Origin: Streptomyces asoensis
GTDB taxonomy: Bacteria; Actinomycetota; Actinomycetes; Streptomycetales; Streptomycetaceae
NCBI RefSeq assembly: GCF_013085465.1
Contig: NZ_CP049838.1
Span: 2,294,001 to 2,358,000, forward strand
Length of the DNA: 64,000 bases
Direction: 5' to 3'
The notes below the pieces were generated by a model. The model was not told where the DNA came from. It made no database searches and saw nothing but the letters and a program-made list of their open reading frames with translations. The translations under genes were made by a program, and so were the position numbers. The first letter of the stretch is position 1. Every line of letters starts with the position of its first letter. Shown in pieces: positions 63,176 to 64,000 of the stretch.

Positions 63176-63601
63176 ATGGCCCGACGTACCGCCCGCCCGC
63201 GAGAGCGTGCCTCCGCCGCCGTCCCGTCCCACTGCCCGTGCGGGCTGCCCGCGGTCTACGAGGCCTGCTGCGGTCGCTACCACTCGGGTGCCGAGGCCGC
63301 GCCCGGTGCCGAGGCGCTCATGCGGTCGCGGTACAGCGCCTTTGTGCGGGGTGACGTGGGGTATCTGCTGCGGACGTGGCATCCGCGGACGCGGCCGGAG
63401 CGGCTCGAGCTCGATCCGGGGATGCGGTGGACGGGTCTGGAGATCCTCGGGACGGCGGACGGAAGCGCCTTCCACACGACCGGGACCGTGGAGTTCCGGG
63501 CCTCCTACCGGGGCGGCGCGCTGCATGAGCGCAGCCGGTTCGAGCGGGTGGCCGGGGCCTGGGTGTACGTGGACGGGGAGTTCCCGGAGAACCCCGAGTA
63601 G
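63176..63601 (+). CDS. YchJ family protein (UPF0225)
   Basis: A 141-residue protein. N-terminal SEC-C-like zinc motif CPCGLPAVYEACCGRYH and a SnoaL/NTF2-like core with AEALMRSRYSAFVRGDV and TGTVEFRASYRGG. Start ATG at 63176 with no strong ribosome site. Function not known. Confidence 0.88.
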   Translation: MARRTARPRERASAAVPSHCPCGLPAVYEACCGRYHSGAEAAPGAEALMRSRYSAFVRGDVGYLLRTWHPRTRPERLELDPGMRWTGLEILGTADGSAFHTTGTVEFRASYRGGALHERSRFERVAGAWVYVDGEFPENPE

Positions 63602-63605
63602 CGCG

Positions 63606-64000
63606 CTAGGGCGCCAGGATGTCCAGTTCCTGGAGGGCGCCGACCGTGATCTCCCGGGTCAGTTGTTCCGCGCGGGCCGCGTCGCCCTCGCGGACCGCCT
63701 CCGCGACCTGGACGTGGAGGGTGACGGCGGCCGGGTCGGGGTCCTCGAACATGACCTCGTGATGGGTGCGGCCCGCCAGGACCTCCGCGACGACGTCGCC
63801 GAGGCGGGCGAACATCTCGTTGCCCGAGGCGGCGAGGATCACCCGGTGGAAGGCGACGTCGTGGACGAGGTATCCCTCCAGCCGGTGGCCGCGTGAGTTG
63901 GCCACCATGCCGAGCGCGCACTCGGTGAGCTCGGCGCACTGCTCCGCCGTGGCGTGTTTCGCCGCCAGGCCCGCCGCGACCGGCTCGATCGCCGAGCGCA
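63606..64000 (-). CDS. FadR-type GntR regulator, C-terminal part (5' end outside)
   Basis: About 130 residues of the FCD ligand domain are visible (EPVAAGLAAKHATAEQCAEL; HDVAFHRVILAASGNEMF), with the DNA-binding half beyond the edge. An internal ATG at 63908 is not the start because the frame continues with family-typical sequence to 64000. Confidence 0.85.
   Translation of the reverse strand, partial: RSAIEPVAAGLAAKHATAEQCAELTECALGMVANSRGHRLEGYLVHDVAFHRVILAASGNEMFARLGDVVAEVLAGRTHHEVMFEDPDPAAVTLHVQVAEAVREGDAARAEQLTREITVGALQELDILAP

Overview
The window reads as chromosomal Streptomyces DNA. GC is very high, third positions are almost all G or C, which explains the long antisense shadow frames. 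It carries a pupylation-type proteasome ATPase (ARC), mycothiol ligase MshC, chaplins and a gylR-glpFKD cluster. From memory the backbone follows S. coelicolor roughly SCO1648-SCO1676, and parts of it (ARC, TrmI, RecB-like nuclease, MetH, PAC2, MshC, DUF3090, histidine phosphatase) also sit together in Mycobacterium.

Layout. 1-9 kb: ARC ATPase (minus; last few codons lie outside), divergent ferredoxin, a secreted or membrane-anchored hypothetical, TrmI, an M50/CBS protease, a Fe-S RecB-family nuclease and a NarL-type response regulator. 7.7-11 kb: two tandem solute-binding lipoproteins without permeases. 11.4-16 kb: HAD phosphatase and MetH. 16-21.3 kb: gylR, glpF, glpK, glpD, with matching 17-bp palindromes before gylR and glpF.

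21.4-37.7 kb is the most distinctive block. It has methylthioribose kinase with a sugar-type ABC importer (minus), mtnD-mtnC-mtnB (plus), mtnA (minus), and a nucleoside-type ABC importer followed by a nucleoside phosphorylase and an MTA/SAH-deaminase-like amidohydrolase (plus), then a FadR-type regulator. Together these could take up methylthioribose and methylthio-nucleosides and return the sulfur to methionine. Three short Cys-containing leader ORFs, not previously marked by ordinary gene finding, precede three of these transcription units and suggest shared sulfur-responsive attenuation. I recall this block as absent between glpD and the PAC2/parJ gene in S. coelicolor, so it may be an insertion.

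37.9-53 kb returns to the backbone: PAC2/ParJ-like protein, mshC, SCO1664-like protein, DUF3090, histidine phosphatase, CorA, a ferritin-like protein, a divergent F420 oxidoreductase/aldo-keto reductase pair sharing a TetR-type palindrome, a degenerate RecD2-like protein, two small hypotheticals, chaplins chpC and chpH, and an M20 peptidase. 53.2-64 kb: tRNA-Leu(GAG), a large sensor/SpoIIE phosphatase with a kinase-like ATPase domain, an orphan family-3 binding protein, a Pls/PosA-type single-module membrane synthetase with a lysine-like specificity code coupled to an M1 peptidase, a YchJ protein and a truncated FadR-type regulator.

No insertion sequence, CRISPR array, rRNA or replication origin was seen. 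Terminators are mostly long GC-rich hairpins without U-tracts; the one after the tRNA has a T-tract.
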